Shown one piece after another: positions 17,729-26,492 of a stretch of 64,000 nt of DNA. Made by a program: the position numbers and the translations under genes. Origin of the DNA: Ruminococcus sp. JC304 (GTDB lineage: Bacteria; Bacillota; Clostridia; Lachnospirales; Lachnospiraceae); the NCBI GenBank assembly GCA_000285855.2, contig HE978651.1:3250167-3314166 (forward strand), given 5' to 3'. Within the stretch, counting starts at the first letter, position 1, and each line of letters begins with the position of its first letter. The notes beneath the pieces were generated by a model that did not search any database, was not told the DNA's origin, and was given only the letters and a program-made list of their open reading frames with translations.

Positions 17729-18628
17729 CTAGAAATACCCCTCTCTCTTTCTTCTCTCCATGCTGCCTGCTGCCTCGTGGTCGATCACTCGGCTGGTACG
17801 TTCAGAGGAAACAGCACTTAATGTCTCATCAATGATCTCGTCCAGTGTATCTGCATCAGATTCGATGCCGCCTGTAAGCGGATAGCATCCAAGGGTACGG
17901 AATCTGACTTTTTTGTATTCGATTTTTTCATCCGGACGAAGCTTCAGTCTGTCATCGTCTACCATGATAATATTGCCGTCTCTGTAAATAACCGGTCTTT
18001 CCTTTGCAAAGTATAATGGCACGATCTCGATGTTTTCACGCTGAATGTACTGCCAGATATCTTTCTCTGTCCAGTTGGAGATTGGGAAAACTCTCATGCT
18101 TTCACCCTTCTGGATCTTTGTGTTGTAAAGCTTCCACATCTCCGGTCTCTGGTTCTTCGGATCCCATGCCTGGGCTGAGTTACGGAAAGAGAAGATTCTT
18201 TCTTTTGCTCTGGATTTCTCCTCATCACGACGGCCGCCGCCAAATGCTGCTGTAAATCCATATTTGGTCAGCGCCTGTTTTAAGGCCTGGGTTTTCATAA
18301 TGTCTGTGTATGCAGAACCATTGTCAAATGGGTTGATTCCTGCCTTTACACCTTCTTCGTTGGTATAAACCAGCATGTCGATTCCGTTTTCCTTTGCGAT
18401 TCTGTCACGGAATTCGATCATCTCACGGAATTTCCATGTGGTATCAATGTGAAGAAATGGGAAAGGTGGTTTCTCCGGGTAAAATGCTTTCAGCGCCAGA
18501 TGGAGCATAACGGAGCTGTCCTTTCCTATAGAATAAAGCATAACCGGCTTTTCACACTCGGCTGCCACTTCCCGCATAATATAAATTGCTTCTGCTTCAA
18601 GCTCATCAAGATGAGATAAATTACTCAT
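17729..18628 (-). CDS. cysD: Sulfate adenylyltransferase subunit 2
   Basis: CysD is the catalytic ATP sulfurylase subunit and forms APS with CysN. The 299-residue chain has the PP-loop ATP pyrophosphatase motif [13 protein letters not shown] near residue 33. Family blocks [35 protein letters not shown] and [15 protein letters not shown] are present, and the C terminus ends [11 protein letters not shown]. Length and motifs are standard. A GAGGAGGATAATGC ribosome binding site lies just before the ATG. It sits between the AprAB-type reductase genes and cysN in the long sulfur operon. The 75-bp gap to the upstream ferredoxin gene shows no strong terminator. Confidence 0.95.
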   Translation of the reverse strand: MSNLSHLDELEAEAIYIMREVAAECEKPVMLYSIGKDSSVMLHLALKAFYPEKPPFPFLHIDTTWKFREMIEFRDRIAKENGIDMLVYTNEEGVKAGINPFDNGSAYTDIMKTQALKQALTKYGFTAAFGGGRRDEEKSRAKERIFSFRNSAQAWDPKNQRPEMWKLYNTKIQKGESMRVFPISNWTEKDIWQYIQRENIEIVPLYFAKERPVIYRDGNIIMVDDDRLKLRPDEKIEYKKVRFRTLGCYPLTGGIESDADTLDEIIDETLSAVSSERTSRVIDHEAAGSMERRKREGYF

Positions 18629-18703
18629 TGCATTATCCTCCTCTGTTTGTTTATACCTGATTGTCCGTCTCCTTACTGTCAGCAGTCTGAGGGACAGCTA
18701 TAT

Positions 18704-19018
18704 TTAATATTTATTGGCGTCTTTCTTATTAACCTGAATGGTAATCTGGGTGCCATCGGGCTTCTCTACTGTCCAGGTGGAAATATCAGGTTTCTCTGAC
18801 ACGACCATACTTGCACCTCTGCCTCCCACATCAGCTCCAAGGAAGAAGCGGATGGCATCACGGCTGCATTCTTTAATACAGGAGGTGCATCCCCAGCAGT
18901 CTCTGACCTGGCGGATAAAGGCTTTGCCCTCTTTGTCCTTTTTGATCAGGTTTCCGGGACAGGCTTCGATACATCTGCCGCATCCTACACATTTACTTTT
19001 CTGAATCCGAATGCTCAT
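18704..19018 (-). CDS. aprB: APS reductase beta subunit-like ferredoxin
   Basis: The 104-residue iron-sulfur protein has two 4Fe-4S motifs, CVGCGRCIEACPGNL (from about residue 10) and CWGCTSCIKECSRDAI (from about residue 42). The tail STWTVEKPDGTQITIQVN is typical of the AprB-like subunits that pair with AprA. It would carry electrons to the FAD of AprA for reduction of APS to sulfite and AMP. Its ATG overlaps the stop of the aprA-like gene by 4 bases (ATGA), so the two subunits are translationally coupled. It is shorter than AprB of dissimilatory sulfate reducers (about 150-165 residues) because the long C-terminal tail is missing. Together with the absence of QmoABC, this fits an assimilatory role. 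Confidence 0.85.
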   Translation of the reverse strand: MSIRIQKSKCVGCGRCIEACPGNLIKKDKEGKAFIRQVRDCWGCTSCIKECSRDAIRFFLGADVGGRGASMVVSEKPDISTWTVEKPDGTQITIQVNKKDANKY

Positions 19019-20730
19019 CTTTCACCTGCTCCTTTCGCTGCTGTATTGGAATCTACACTTTTTTTTGTGATCAGATCACGATACAGAATCCTGATCTCCC
19101 CGTTTTCCATACGGGAATTTACATATTTCATCCACTCTTCACTCTGCTCCGGGTAATCTGTATTCTCTCCGAAGCTGTGCCATCTGGTTTCTTTTCTGGC
19201 TGCCAGATGTGCGATCACAGCCCGGCACAGAATCAGTCGTTCGCGAAGCTCATAAATCTGCATCAATTCGTAGGTATCTGACGCTGCCAGAGTGTCCACT
19301 ACAGGAAGAAGTGCGGCGATCTTTTCATCTGCTTTTGCAAGACTTGTCTCGCTATATCTGTAGTCTGTACCGATTCCGCCTGCATACTGATCCATGATTT
19401 TCTGCATGGCCTCCTCAAGCTGCTCTGCATTCATCAGGGAACGGGGCGCATTTAAGTGAGCTTCATATTCTGATTTCTTTGCTGCTGCAATTTCAGATAG
19501 CTCTTTCTTATTTTCTGTTACAGCCCTGTCATCTTTCCTGTCCAGATATTCCAGGATTGCTTCTGCTGCGATCTCACCCTCTGCCAATGCGCCGGTTACA
19601 TATTTCTGCGGGCATCCTCCGGCTACATCCCCGGCTGCATATAAGCCTTCAATGGTGGTCGCCCTGTTGTTATCTACCCAATATCCACTGGCTGTGTGTC
19701 CGCCTACAATATACGGTTCTGTACCTTCAATTTCTACATTCTCTTCAGATGGTCCTTTGCCTGCTTCCATCCATTTCAGAGTCTGGGATGGTGCCATATT
19801 CAGGTAAGCTTTGTAGAGGTCCTGCTCCTGTTCTTTGGAAATACCTTCTGTTCTGAGGTAACACGGACCCTTTCCCTCTCTGTTCTCCATCACTGTGCCG
19901 TAAACCCTCTGAGAGGTTGTCAGGCCATATTTTGTCTCATAAATGTCACCATGTGCATTGACCTGTCTTGCTCCAACACCCTGGGCAATGGTTCCTGTAG
20001 GAGCAATGGTGTCCTTACATCTCAGTGCAATGAAACGCATCTCAAAGGTTGTCATTTCTGCACCGGAAAGAAGTCCCATTGCATATCCTGCACCTGTGTT
20101 AAATGGCGGATACCACATTTTATGTCTGGAAAAGCCCGGGTTATTTGGTCTGTAAAGTCCGGCAGCCCCGCCTGTTGCACAGAGAACTGCTTCTGCGTCA
20201 ATATCATAGAAAATATCTTCATTGACACTGAATCCTACAGCTCCTGTAATCTTTCCCTTTTCTGTTTTATAGTCTGTGATGTTTACATGGTTCAGAACTG
20301 TAACATTCTCCTGTTCGGCTGCTGCCTTTGCAAGGATTGGCTTCATGTTCTCACCGTTGATCTTAATGTTTCGGTTTCCTCTGGCAACGTATTTACCCTT
20401 TTCATCCTTCAGGATAACCAGCCCCAGGTCTTCCATCACCTTTGTCACATGATTCAGTCTCTCTGACATGGTGAGAAGAAGATCCTCCCTTACGATTCCG
20501 TGGGCATCCTTTTTTGCATAGTCCACATAATCCTGCGGTACTCTGCCTTCTGTAATATATGCGTTTAACGCGTTCACGCCTGCTGCCAGGCATCCGCTTC
20601 GTTTAATGTTCGCTTTCTCTGCGATCAGAACTTTTTTATGACTTTTCTGACCGATCACATAGGCTGCAAAGCATCCTGCTGTACCGCCGCCGATGATCAG
20701 CACATCTGTTTTGATTCTCTCTGTCCTCAT
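19015..20730 (-). CDS. aprA: APS reductase alpha subunit-like flavoprotein
   Basis: A 571-residue FAD enzyme of the succinate dehydrogenase/fumarate reductase flavoprotein superfamily. The dinucleotide-binding motif DVLIIGGGTAGCFAA is at residues 9-23. AprA-type segments are KRSGCLAAGVNALNAYI, ATGGAAGLYRPN, MWYPPFNTGAGYAMG and the late FAD-binding block GGHTASGYWVDN to GLYAAGDVAGG. Such proteins reduce APS to sulfite and AMP. The context is strong: it overlaps the AprB-like ferredoxin by 4 bases and lies between the sulfate ABC transporter and cysDN. The dissimilatory partners (Qmo, Sat, DsrAB) are absent, so the role is assimilatory. No CysH-type reductase is encoded in the window. Confidence 0.88.
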   Translation of the reverse strand: MRTERIKTDVLIIGGGTAGCFAAYVIGQKSHKKVLIAEKANIKRSGCLAAGVNALNAYITEGRVPQDYVDYAKKDAHGIVREDLLLTMSERLNHVTKVMEDLGLVILKDEKGKYVARGNRNIKINGENMKPILAKAAAEQENVTVLNHVNITDYKTEKGKITGAVGFSVNEDIFYDIDAEAVLCATGGAAGLYRPNNPGFSRHKMWYPPFNTGAGYAMGLLSGAEMTTFEMRFIALRCKDTIAPTGTIAQGVGARQVNAHGDIYETKYGLTTSQRVYGTVMENREGKGPCYLRTEGISKEQEQDLYKAYLNMAPSQTLKWMEAGKGPSEENVEIEGTEPYIVGGHTASGYWVDNNRATTIEGLYAAGDVAGGCPQKYVTGALAEGEIAAEAILEYLDRKDDRAVTENKKELSEIAAAKKSEYEAHLNAPRSLMNAEQLEEAMQKIMDQYAGGIGTDYRYSETSLAKADEKIAALLPVVDTLAASDTYELMQIYELRERLILCRAVIAHLAARKETRWHSFGENTDYPEQSEEWMKYVNSRMENGEIRILYRDLITKKSVDSNTAAKGAGER

Positions 20731-20841
20731 ACTCTGTTACTCTTTTCTCCGAAATTATGTAGCTGTTCTCAATCATATCATCCAATCATTTTGTCTGAAT
20801 GAATACTAAGTAAAATTCAGGTAAAAATCTTATATATCTAC

Positions 20842-21900
20842 TTAGATAATTACAAAGTCATCCCTTACAGCCTCATTCTCGATCAGCTGTACACTGTCAC
20901 CCTTCAGTGCAAAAATCCTGTACAGGAATACATTGACGGTCTCACCTTCCCGGACATCTGCTTTCTCCAGACTTCTTCTGGCAGTTACTACAGAATTGTT
21001 CACTCTCACCTGAAGCTCCAGGTTATCCCCTCTGAAGGAAACCCGTTCCACCACTCCCTGAGATACAGAGGTTCTGAACTTCTCTACCTCATCCAGTTTG
21101 GAAATCTTTACAAATTCCGGACGGACAATAATCTTGTCTGCTCCCTCCGCCTGAGTAAAGGTATGGAAATCATCTGCATTTTCCAGTACAGATGGCTGTC
21201 CGAAGAAGGATGCGGTAAAAGCGGTTTCCGGGTTTCTGTAAACTTCCACTGGTGTGCCCTTCTGCTCAATCTGTCCTGCATTGGTAATGATGATCTCATC
21301 TGCCACTTCAATGGCTTCATCCTGATCATGAGTAACAAAAATACTGGTGATACCCAGTTTCTCGATCATCTCTTTTAACCAGCTTCGTAATTCCTGGCGG
21401 ATTTTTGCATCAATAGCTGCAAATGGCTCATCCAGAAGTAATACCTGGGGGTTCGGGGCAAGGGCTCTGGCAAATGCTACCCTCTGTCTCTGGCCGCCGG
21501 ACAGCTGGCTTGGATATCTTTTCTCCAGTCCTTCCAGTCCTACCAGTTTGACCAGCTCCATGACTCTGGCATGAATTTTCTTTTTGTCTACTTTCTGAAC
21601 CTTCAGACCGAACGCTACATTGTCATAGACTGTCATATAACGAAACAATGCATAATTCTGAAACACAAATCCGATTCCACGCTCACTGGCCGGAACATCG
21701 TTGACTGCCTTTCCGTCAATAATGATCTCTCCACTGTCCGGATTTTCCAGACCTGCGATCATTCGAAGAATAGTTGTTTTTCCGCTTCCACTTGGTCCCA
21801 GCAAGCCGATCAGCTTACCTTTTTCGATTCCGAAATTCACATTTCTTGATGCCTGGTAGGAACCATAGGTCTTATTTATATTTTTTAACTCTACATACAT
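20842..21900 (-). CDS. cysA: Sulfate/thiosulfate ABC transporter ATP-binding protein
   Basis: The ATPase of the sulfate importer, 352 residues. Walker A is GPSGSGKTT near residue 35, the ABC signature LSGGQRQRVAFARAL near residue 135, Walker B LLLDEPFAAID, and the switch histidine is in FVTHDQDEAIEVAD. A C-terminal TOBE-like regulatory domain (residues about 240-352) follows, as in CysA. The gene starts 1 base after the cysW stop, indicating tight coupling within cysP-cysT-cysW-cysA. About 110 bp separates it from the next gene (aprA) with no obvious terminator, so the operon probably continues. Confidence 0.93.
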   Translation of the reverse strand: MYVELKNINKTYGSYQASRNVNFGIEKGKLIGLLGPSGSGKTTILRMIAGLENPDSGEIIIDGKAVNDVPASERGIGFVFQNYALFRYMTVYDNVAFGLKVQKVDKKKIHARVMELVKLVGLEGLEKRYPSQLSGGQRQRVAFARALAPNPQVLLLDEPFAAIDAKIRQELRSWLKEMIEKLGITSIFVTHDQDEAIEVADEIIITNAGQIEQKGTPVEVYRNPETAFTASFFGQPSVLENADDFHTFTQAEGADKIIVRPEFVKISKLDEVEKFRTSVSQGVVERVSFRGDNLELQVRVNNSVVTARRSLEKADVREGETVNVFLYRIFALKGDSVQLIENEAVRDDFVII

Positions 21901-21901
21901 A

Positions 21902-22726
21902 TCAGGCTTCCTTCTTTCCTTTGTATTCGATCACGCTTCGGATCACCAGAATAATAATTGCCATGATCACCAGCAGTGAAGATACGGCAAACGCCGGAAC
22001 ATACTGAAACTCGTTAAATAAAATCTCTACATGAAGAGGAAGGGTGTTGGTTTTTCCCCTCAAATGTCCGGAAAGGACAGACACTGCTCCGAACTCTCCC
22101 ATCGCTCTCGCTGTACAGAGTACGATGCCATAAAGCAATGCCCATTTAATATGAGGAAAGGTAATCTTCCAGAAGATGGTCCATCCGCCGGCTCCCATAA
22201 GAGCTGCAGCTTCTTCCTCGTCCGTTCCTTCTGCTTCCAGAACCGGAATCAGCTCTCTGGAAATAAAAGGAAAGGTTACAAATACAGTTGCAATAATGAT
22301 TCCCGGTACAGAGAATACAACCTTAATTCCAAATTTCAAAAGGAAAAAGTAGACCGGACTCTGCCGTCCGAAAACCAGAAGAAAAATCAGACCTGCAATG
22401 ACCGGGGAGATAGTAACCGGAAGATCGATCAGAGTAGTCAGCAGTTTTTTGCCCCTGAACTGGAACTTGGTCAGTGCCCAGGCTGCAAAAATACCGAAGA
22501 TAGTATTAAAAATAACTGCGAAAAGTGTAGCTTTAACAGTAAGGAGAAGTGCTTTGATGGTGTATTCGTCTGTCACCGCAGCAGCGTAGACCTTCCATCC
22601 GCTTCGAAGGGCTTCTGTGATTACTGTAAGTAACGGAAGGAGGAGCATTACTGCCAGAAACAACACGCTGATCCCGATCAGGAGCCATTTTGTGATTTTC
22701 TCTGAAGTGGTTACATTGTTGTCCAT
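21902..22726 (-). CDS. cysW: Sulfate ABC transporter permease CysW
   Basis: Inner-membrane permease of 274 residues with about six transmembrane segments, the first at residues 14-37. The EAA loop that contacts CysA is seen as EAAALMGAGGWTIFWKITFPHI near residue 180 (in EAAALMGAGG, then FWKITFP). The region ARAMGEFGAVSVLSGHLRG is typical of CysW. The ATG overlaps the cysT stop by one base (TGATG). It forms the membrane channel with CysT. Confidence 0.92.
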   Translation of the reverse strand: MDNNVTTSEKITKWLLIGISVLFLAVMLLLPLLTVITEALRSGWKVYAAAVTDEYTIKALLLTVKATLFAVIFNTIFGIFAAWALTKFQFRGKKLLTTLIDLPVTISPVIAGLIFLLVFGRQSPVYFFLLKFGIKVVFSVPGIIIATVFVTFPFISRELIPVLEAEGTDEEEAAALMGAGGWTIFWKITFPHIKWALLYGIVLCTARAMGEFGAVSVLSGHLRGKTNTLPLHVEILFNEFQYVPAFAVSSLLVIMAIIILVIRSVIEYKGKKEA

Positions 22727-23562
22727 CAGGCATTTCCTCCTTTTAAGATTCTCGCGTTTCTCTGCTGGATCACATTATTGAGAAACAGAATGAAAAATGA
22801 AACCGCCAACATCACCAATGCTATTGCTGTCGCACTGGAATAATCAAATTCCTGAAGCTCTGACATAATGATCAGCGGTGTGATTTCTGTATAATATGGT
22901 TTATTTCCTGCAATAAATACGATGCTTCCGTATTCACCCAGGCATCTGCCAAACGCAAGTCCGGTTCCTGCAAAAATCGCAGGTTTCAGTTCCGGAAAAA
23001 TCACTTTCCAGAAAATGGTGGATTTCTTTGCTCCCAATACTCCGGCTGCTTCACTGCAGGAGTTGTCCATTTTCTCCAGGACTGGCTGTACGCTTCTTAC
23101 AACGAAAGGAATTCCTACGAAGATCATAGCTACTGTGATTCCGATTCTTGTGTATGCGATTTTGATACCGAATCCGGCAAAAAAGCTGCCCACCAGTCCG
23201 GTGTCAGAAGTCAGGGATGTAAGCGCAATACCTGCTACCGCTGTGGGAAGTGCAAAAGGAAGCTCGATCATTCCATCCATAAGCCGTTTGCCCGGAAATT
23301 CATATTTCACAAGCACCCATGCAAGGATGGTTCCCATGATCCCGTTTATCACTGCTGCTGCAAAAGCAGCCACAAAACTGGTGTAAAAGGATGCCAGTAC
23401 TCTGGCTCTTGTAATGGTTTCGATGAAATCTTTAAAGCTTAATTTCGCGGTGTAAATCACCAGACTGGCAAGCGGGATCAGAACCACCAGACTTAATATG
23501 GAAATGGTAATTCCCATGGAGAGTCCGAATCCTGGAATCACTGGTTTATTTCTTTTTTTCAT
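22726..23562 (-). CDS. cysT: Sulfate ABC transporter permease CysT
   Basis: Permease of 278 residues and partner of CysW, with about six membrane segments. The EAA loop reads EAAGVLGAKKSTIFWKVIFP. CysT-type features include FGRCLGEYGSIVFIAGN and the segment MDGMIELPFALPTAVAGI. The ATG at 23562 is chosen because AGGTGG lies 9 bases upstream; an in-frame TTG at 23568 would shorten that spacing. It starts 77 bp after the substrate-binding protein gene and overlaps cysW. Confidence 0.92.
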   Translation of the reverse strand: MKKRNKPVIPGFGLSMGITISILSLVVLIPLASLVIYTAKLSFKDFIETITRARVLASFYTSFVAAFAAAVINGIMGTILAWVLVKYEFPGKRLMDGMIELPFALPTAVAGIALTSLTSDTGLVGSFFAGFGIKIAYTRIGITVAMIFVGIPFVVRSVQPVLEKMDNSCSEAAGVLGAKKSTIFWKVIFPELKPAIFAGTGLAFGRCLGEYGSIVFIAGNKPYYTEITPLIIMSELQEFDYSSATAIALVMLAVSFFILFLNNVIQQRNARILKGGNA

Positions 23563-23639
23563 AATCAATTACCACCTCTCTTGTCCCGTATGTTCCGGTC
23601 CTGTTGTTGTGTCAGTGGGCATTTTCCCTGTCTGCCTCT

Positions 23640-24638
23640 TTATCTCTCATAGATTTCATCAAAAATTCCGCCATCTGCGAAGTGTTTTTTCTGTACCTTA
23701 TCCCATCCACCGTATTCACTGATCGTTACCAGATCTACGCTCAGATCAAACACATCACTGTGTTTTTTCAGGATTTCCTCATTGGTTGGGCGGAAATAGT
23801 TCTCTGCCTCAATTTCCTGTGCTTCGTCGGAATACAGATAGTTTAAGTATTCAGTTGCCACTTCTCTTGTGTCTCTGTAATCTACTACCTCATCCACCAC
23901 TGCTACCGTGGGCTGTGCCAGAATGCTGACGCTTGGAGTAACGATCTCGTACTCATCCGGGTAGTCGCGCATAGAAAGATAGGCTTCGTTTTCCCACGCT
24001 ACCAGCACATCGCCCTGTTCATTCTCCACAAAGGAAGTGGTTGCACCTCTTGCACCGGAGTCCAGGACTACTACATTCTGATAGAGCTTCCTGATGAAAT
24101 CTTTCATCTGTGTCTCGTCTCCGTTGTATTTCTTATCTGCATAAGCCCATGCTGCCATGTAGTTCCATCTGGCTCCTCCTGAGGTCTTGGGATTCGGAGT
24201 TACCACTCCTACTCCATCCCTTGTCAGGTCATCCCAGTCCTGAATTTTCTTGGGATTTCCTTTCTTAACCAGAAATACGATAGTGGATGTATAGGGAGAG
24301 CTGTCATTGTCAAAATTGTCTATCCATCCTGCCTTGATCAGTCCTGCATTCTCTATGGATTCAATATCATATTCCAGTGCCAGCGTCACTACATCTGCAT
24401 CCAGTCCGTTGGCTACCTCCAGTGCCTGCTTCCCTGAACCACCGTGAGACTGTGTGATCTCCACATCCTCTCCGGTTTTCTCCTTCCAGTGCTCCTGGAA
24501 TATTCTATTGTACTGTTCAAACATCTCTCTGGTAGGGTCGTAGGAAACATTGGTGATAGATACTGTTTTTCCAAAAGCCTGTACCGGTGTCAGTGCCAGC
24601 ACAGCTGCCAGACTCAATGCAAATATTTTTCTGATCAT
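23640..24638 (-). CDS. Sulfate-binding protein of the sulfate ABC transporter
   Basis: The 332-residue exported solute-binding protein has an N-terminal signal peptide (MIRKIFALSLAAVLALTPVQ, with cleavage probably after AFG) and no lipobox. Sbp/CysP family motifs are seen: ITNVSYDPTREMFEQYN, SHGGSGKQALEV, VTPNPKTSGGARWNYMAAW and the binding-site stretch VLDSGARGATTSF. In Gram-positive cells a protein without a lipid anchor would need to be retained some other way. It is the first gene of the sulfate ABC cluster and lies 51 bp downstream of the JAMM protease gene. Sbp and CysP cannot be told apart from sequence alone, so no symbol is given. Confidence 0.9.
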   Translation of the reverse strand: MIRKIFALSLAAVLALTPVQAFGKTVSITNVSYDPTREMFEQYNRIFQEHWKEKTGEDVEITQSHGGSGKQALEVANGLDADVVTLALEYDIESIENAGLIKAGWIDNFDNDSSPYTSTIVFLVKKGNPKKIQDWDDLTRDGVGVVTPNPKTSGGARWNYMAAWAYADKKYNGDETQMKDFIRKLYQNVVVLDSGARGATTSFVENEQGDVLVAWENEAYLSMRDYPDEYEIVTPSVSILAQPTVAVVDEVVDYRDTREVATEYLNYLYSDEAQEIEAENYFRPTNEEILKKHSDVFDLSVDLVTISEYGGWDKVQKKHFADGGIFDEIYER

Positions 24639-24689
24639 GTTTCATCTCCCGAGCATTTCCATAATTTTTTCAGTCTCTTCTTTGGGATT

Positions 24690-25100
24690 TTACACCAATA
24701 CAAGTTCTTCCTTCTCAGATTCTGTTCCTTCTATATAAAAGGAATTCAGAACCGGATTCTCATTGTCCATAAGGGAAAGGATCATATAACTTGCTGTGCT
24801 GTCATAAGCCAGTCTCTTATCTTCTTCGGATGGTCTGGATGGACTTTCCGGATGGGAATGCCAGTTACCCAGAGGTACCAGACCATTTGCACGCATGTCT
24901 TTTACTGCTGCCAGCTGCTCTTTGGGATCCAGCGAAAAATGTTCATTGGAATGATCAATATTTGTCAGGCAGTAAACCTTTTCAATAAATTTGTCCTTGC
25001 CTTCCTTTTTTCCTGCGACCAGTCCGCAGGCTTCTTCCGGAAGATTTTCTCTGGCATGCTTTAAGATTATTTCGTAATCACTTTTTGATATTGTAATCAT
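24690..25100 (-). CDS. JAMM/MPN-family metalloprotease (HcyD/Mec-like)
   Basis: A zinc protease of 136 residues with the complete JAMM signature: Glu in PEEACG (residues 21-26), His81 and His83 in HSHPESPSRPSEED, then Ser91 and Asp94 with the exact H-x-H-x7-S-x2-D spacing. Bacterial members process ubiquitin-like sulfur carriers. Mec of Mycobacterium releases cysteine from CysO, QbsD trims QbsE, and HcyD of Wolinella trims HcyS. Here the gene lies 25 bp downstream of a ThiF-like enzyme and one gene away from a ThiS-like carrier ending in GGGR. That tail would need removal of at least two residues to expose Gly-Gly. The ribosome binding site is weak (GAGTGAG), suggesting translation linked to the upstream gene. 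Confidence 0.88.
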   Translation of the reverse strand: MITISKSDYEIILKHARENLPEEACGLVAGKKEGKDKFIEKVYCLTNIDHSNEHFSLDPKEQLAAVKDMRANGLVPLGNWHSHPESPSRPSEEDKRLAYDSTASYMILSLMDNENPVLNSFYIEGTESEKEELVLV

Positions 25101-25125
25101 TATTTACTCACTCTCCAAACATTCC

Positions 25126-25935
25126 TTACAGAACTCCGTCACATTCTGCCTGCTCATAATCGATCAGTTCGGTAATTGTAGGATGTTCCCCACATACCGG
25201 ACAACTTTTCACGTGCTGCGGAAGTTTGATCTTACGGAACTCCATGGTAAGCGCATCATAGGTAAGAAGATATCCTGTAAGAAGATCACCAACTCCAAGA
25301 ATATACTTGATGGCTTCCATTGCCTGAAGGCTTCCGATCACACCTCCCATTGCTCCGATGACACCAGCCTGTTTACAGGTAGGTACGGCATCCTTTGGCG
25401 GCGGATCTTTGAATACACATCTGTAACAGGGTCCTTCTCCCGGAACATAGGTCATAAGCTGTCCCTGGAAACGAAGGATTCCTGCGTGAGAGAATGGTTT
25501 CTTTGCCATAACGCAGGCATCGTTGATCAGAAATTTCGCCGGAAAATTATCGGTTCCGTCAATAATGAAATCATAATCCTTAATCAGATCCATGATCGTT
25601 TCAGAATCTACAAAAGTCTGGTAAGTTTTTACTGTCACATCCGGGTTGATGGCTTCCATAGATTCTTTTGCAGAAAGAACCTTTGGCTTTCCCACATCCT
25701 TTGTTGCATGGATAATCTGTCTCTGCAGATTGGAAAGATCTACTTCATCTGCGTCTGCAATTCCTATAGTTCCCACACCTGCTGCTGCAAGATAAAGAGC
25801 TGCCGGTGAACCCAGTCCACCTGCCCCGATGATCAGGACACTGGAATTGAGCAGTTTTTTCTGTCCTTTTGCTCCAACCTCTTTCAGAATAATGTGTCTG
25901 GAATAACGTTCCAGCTGCTCATTTGTAAATGCCAC
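25126..25935 (-). CDS. ThiF/MoeB/HesA-family adenylyltransferase (HcyF-like)
   Basis: An E1-like enzyme of 269 residues that adenylates the C-terminal glycine of ThiS-like carrier proteins to allow thiocarboxylate formation. ATP-binding motif GAGGLGS is at residues 37-43, followed by DADEVDLSNLQRQI (catalytic Arg near residue 72). Zinc ligands are CYRC (170, 173) and CPVC (245, 248). A conserved Cys lies at 187 in PTCKQAGVIG. It has no rhodanese domain. The GTG start overlaps the stop of the ThiS-like gene by one base (TAGTG), so carrier and activating enzyme are translationally coupled. MoeB or ThiF roles in cofactor synthesis are less likely, because no molybdopterin or thiamine genes are nearby and the operon is devoted to sulfur assimilation. 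Confidence 0.9.
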   Translation of the reverse strand: MAFTNEQLERYSRHIILKEVGAKGQKKLLNSSVLIIGAGGLGSPAALYLAAAGVGTIGIADADEVDLSNLQRQIIHATKDVGKPKVLSAKESMEAINPDVTVKTYQTFVDSETIMDLIKDYDFIIDGTDNFPAKFLINDACVMAKKPFSHAGILRFQGQLMTYVPGEGPCYRCVFKDPPPKDAVPTCKQAGVIGAMGGVIGSLQAMEAIKYILGVGDLLTGYLLTYDALTMEFRKIKLPQHVKSCPVCGEHPTITELIDYEQAECDGVL

Positions 25936-26141
25936 TATCTTCCACCTCCCATGAAGTACAGGAATTCAACACTGTCCCCTTCTTTTAATGCATAGGTATC
26001 AAATTCTGCTTTGTCGATGAAGTCATCGTTTACTGATACAGTTACATACTGAGGAGTTTCTACATCCTCCTGTACGATCAGTTCTGAAACTGTAATTGCG
26101 TCTTTTACTTCTTTCTTATCTCCTGCTACTGTGATAACCAT
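25935..26141 (-). CDS. ThiS/MoaD-like sulfur carrier protein (HcyS-like) with C-terminal GGGR
   Basis: A small ubiquitin-fold protein of 68 residues. The pattern VTVAGDKKEV, then TVSVNDDFI and LKEGDSVEFLYFM is typical of ThiS-like beta-grasp carriers. It ends MGGGR instead of the usual terminal Gly-Gly. The final codons GGA GGT GGA AGA TAG are clear in the sequence. Carriers with extra residues after the diglycine (QbsE, HcyS) require a JAMM protease before activation, and such a protease is encoded two genes downstream. It has a good AAAGGAG ribosome binding site. Proposed role: carry sulfide as a thiocarboxylate to MetY for homocysteine synthesis. Confidence 0.88.
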   Translation of the reverse strand: MVITVAGDKKEVKDAITVSELIVQEDVETPQYVTVSVNDDFIDKAEFDTYALKEGDSVEFLYFMGGGR

Positions 26142-26162
26142 AACATCTGTTCTCCTTTATTC

Positions 26163-26480
26163 TTATAAATTCTGATCAATAATCTCTTCCAGTTCTGCAG
26201 CTTTCTTTGCTCCTGTCAGTCGTTGGATCTGTTCTCCCTCTTTCAGAAAAATCAGGGTCGGCGCTGACATAACCTTATATTCCTCTACAAGTCCCTGTTC
26301 GTAAGCTACATTTACCTTTCCAACAAAAATCTGATCACCGTATTTCTCTTCCAGCTTTGCAAGCACCGGAACCATTCTCTTACATGGTACACAGCTGTCA
26401 GAATAAAAATCGATCAGTGTCAGTTTTCCGGGCTGGAAAGCTTTTTCCTTAAAAGTCTCACCACTTAATCTCTCTGCCAT
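26163..26480 (-). CDS. Thioredoxin
   Basis: Thioredoxin-fold protein of 105 residues with active site C30-V-P-C33 in FYSDSCVPCKRMVPVL, the conserved cis-proline segment MSAPTLIFLKEG and a standard C-terminal helix. The active site is CVPC rather than the usual CGPC, which may shift its redox potential or partner choice. It lies between a TusA-like protein and the ThiS-like carrier in the sulfur operon. It could supply electrons for sulfite reduction or handle sulfur transfer; APS reduction here uses the ferredoxin-type AprB. The ACAGGAG ribosome binding site is well placed. Confidence 0.9.
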   Translation of the reverse strand: MAERLSGETFKEKAFQPGKLTLIDFYSDSCVPCKRMVPVLAKLEEKYGDQIFVGKVNVAYEQGLVEEYKVMSAPTLIFLKEGEQIQRLTGAKKAAELEEIIDQNL

Positions 26481-26492
26481 GATCCGCTCCTG

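Noticed and set aside
18704-20730. Dissimilatory sulfate reduction
   Set aside because: AprAB-like genes are present, but DsrAB, Qmo and Sat are not; CysDN, a small sulfite reductase and MetY point to assimilation.
25126-26141. Thiamine or molybdopterin synthesis assignment for the ThiF-like and ThiS-like genes
   Set aside because: No thiG, thiH, moaE or moeA is nearby, and the operon is wholly sulfur assimilation with a JAMM protease and MetY.
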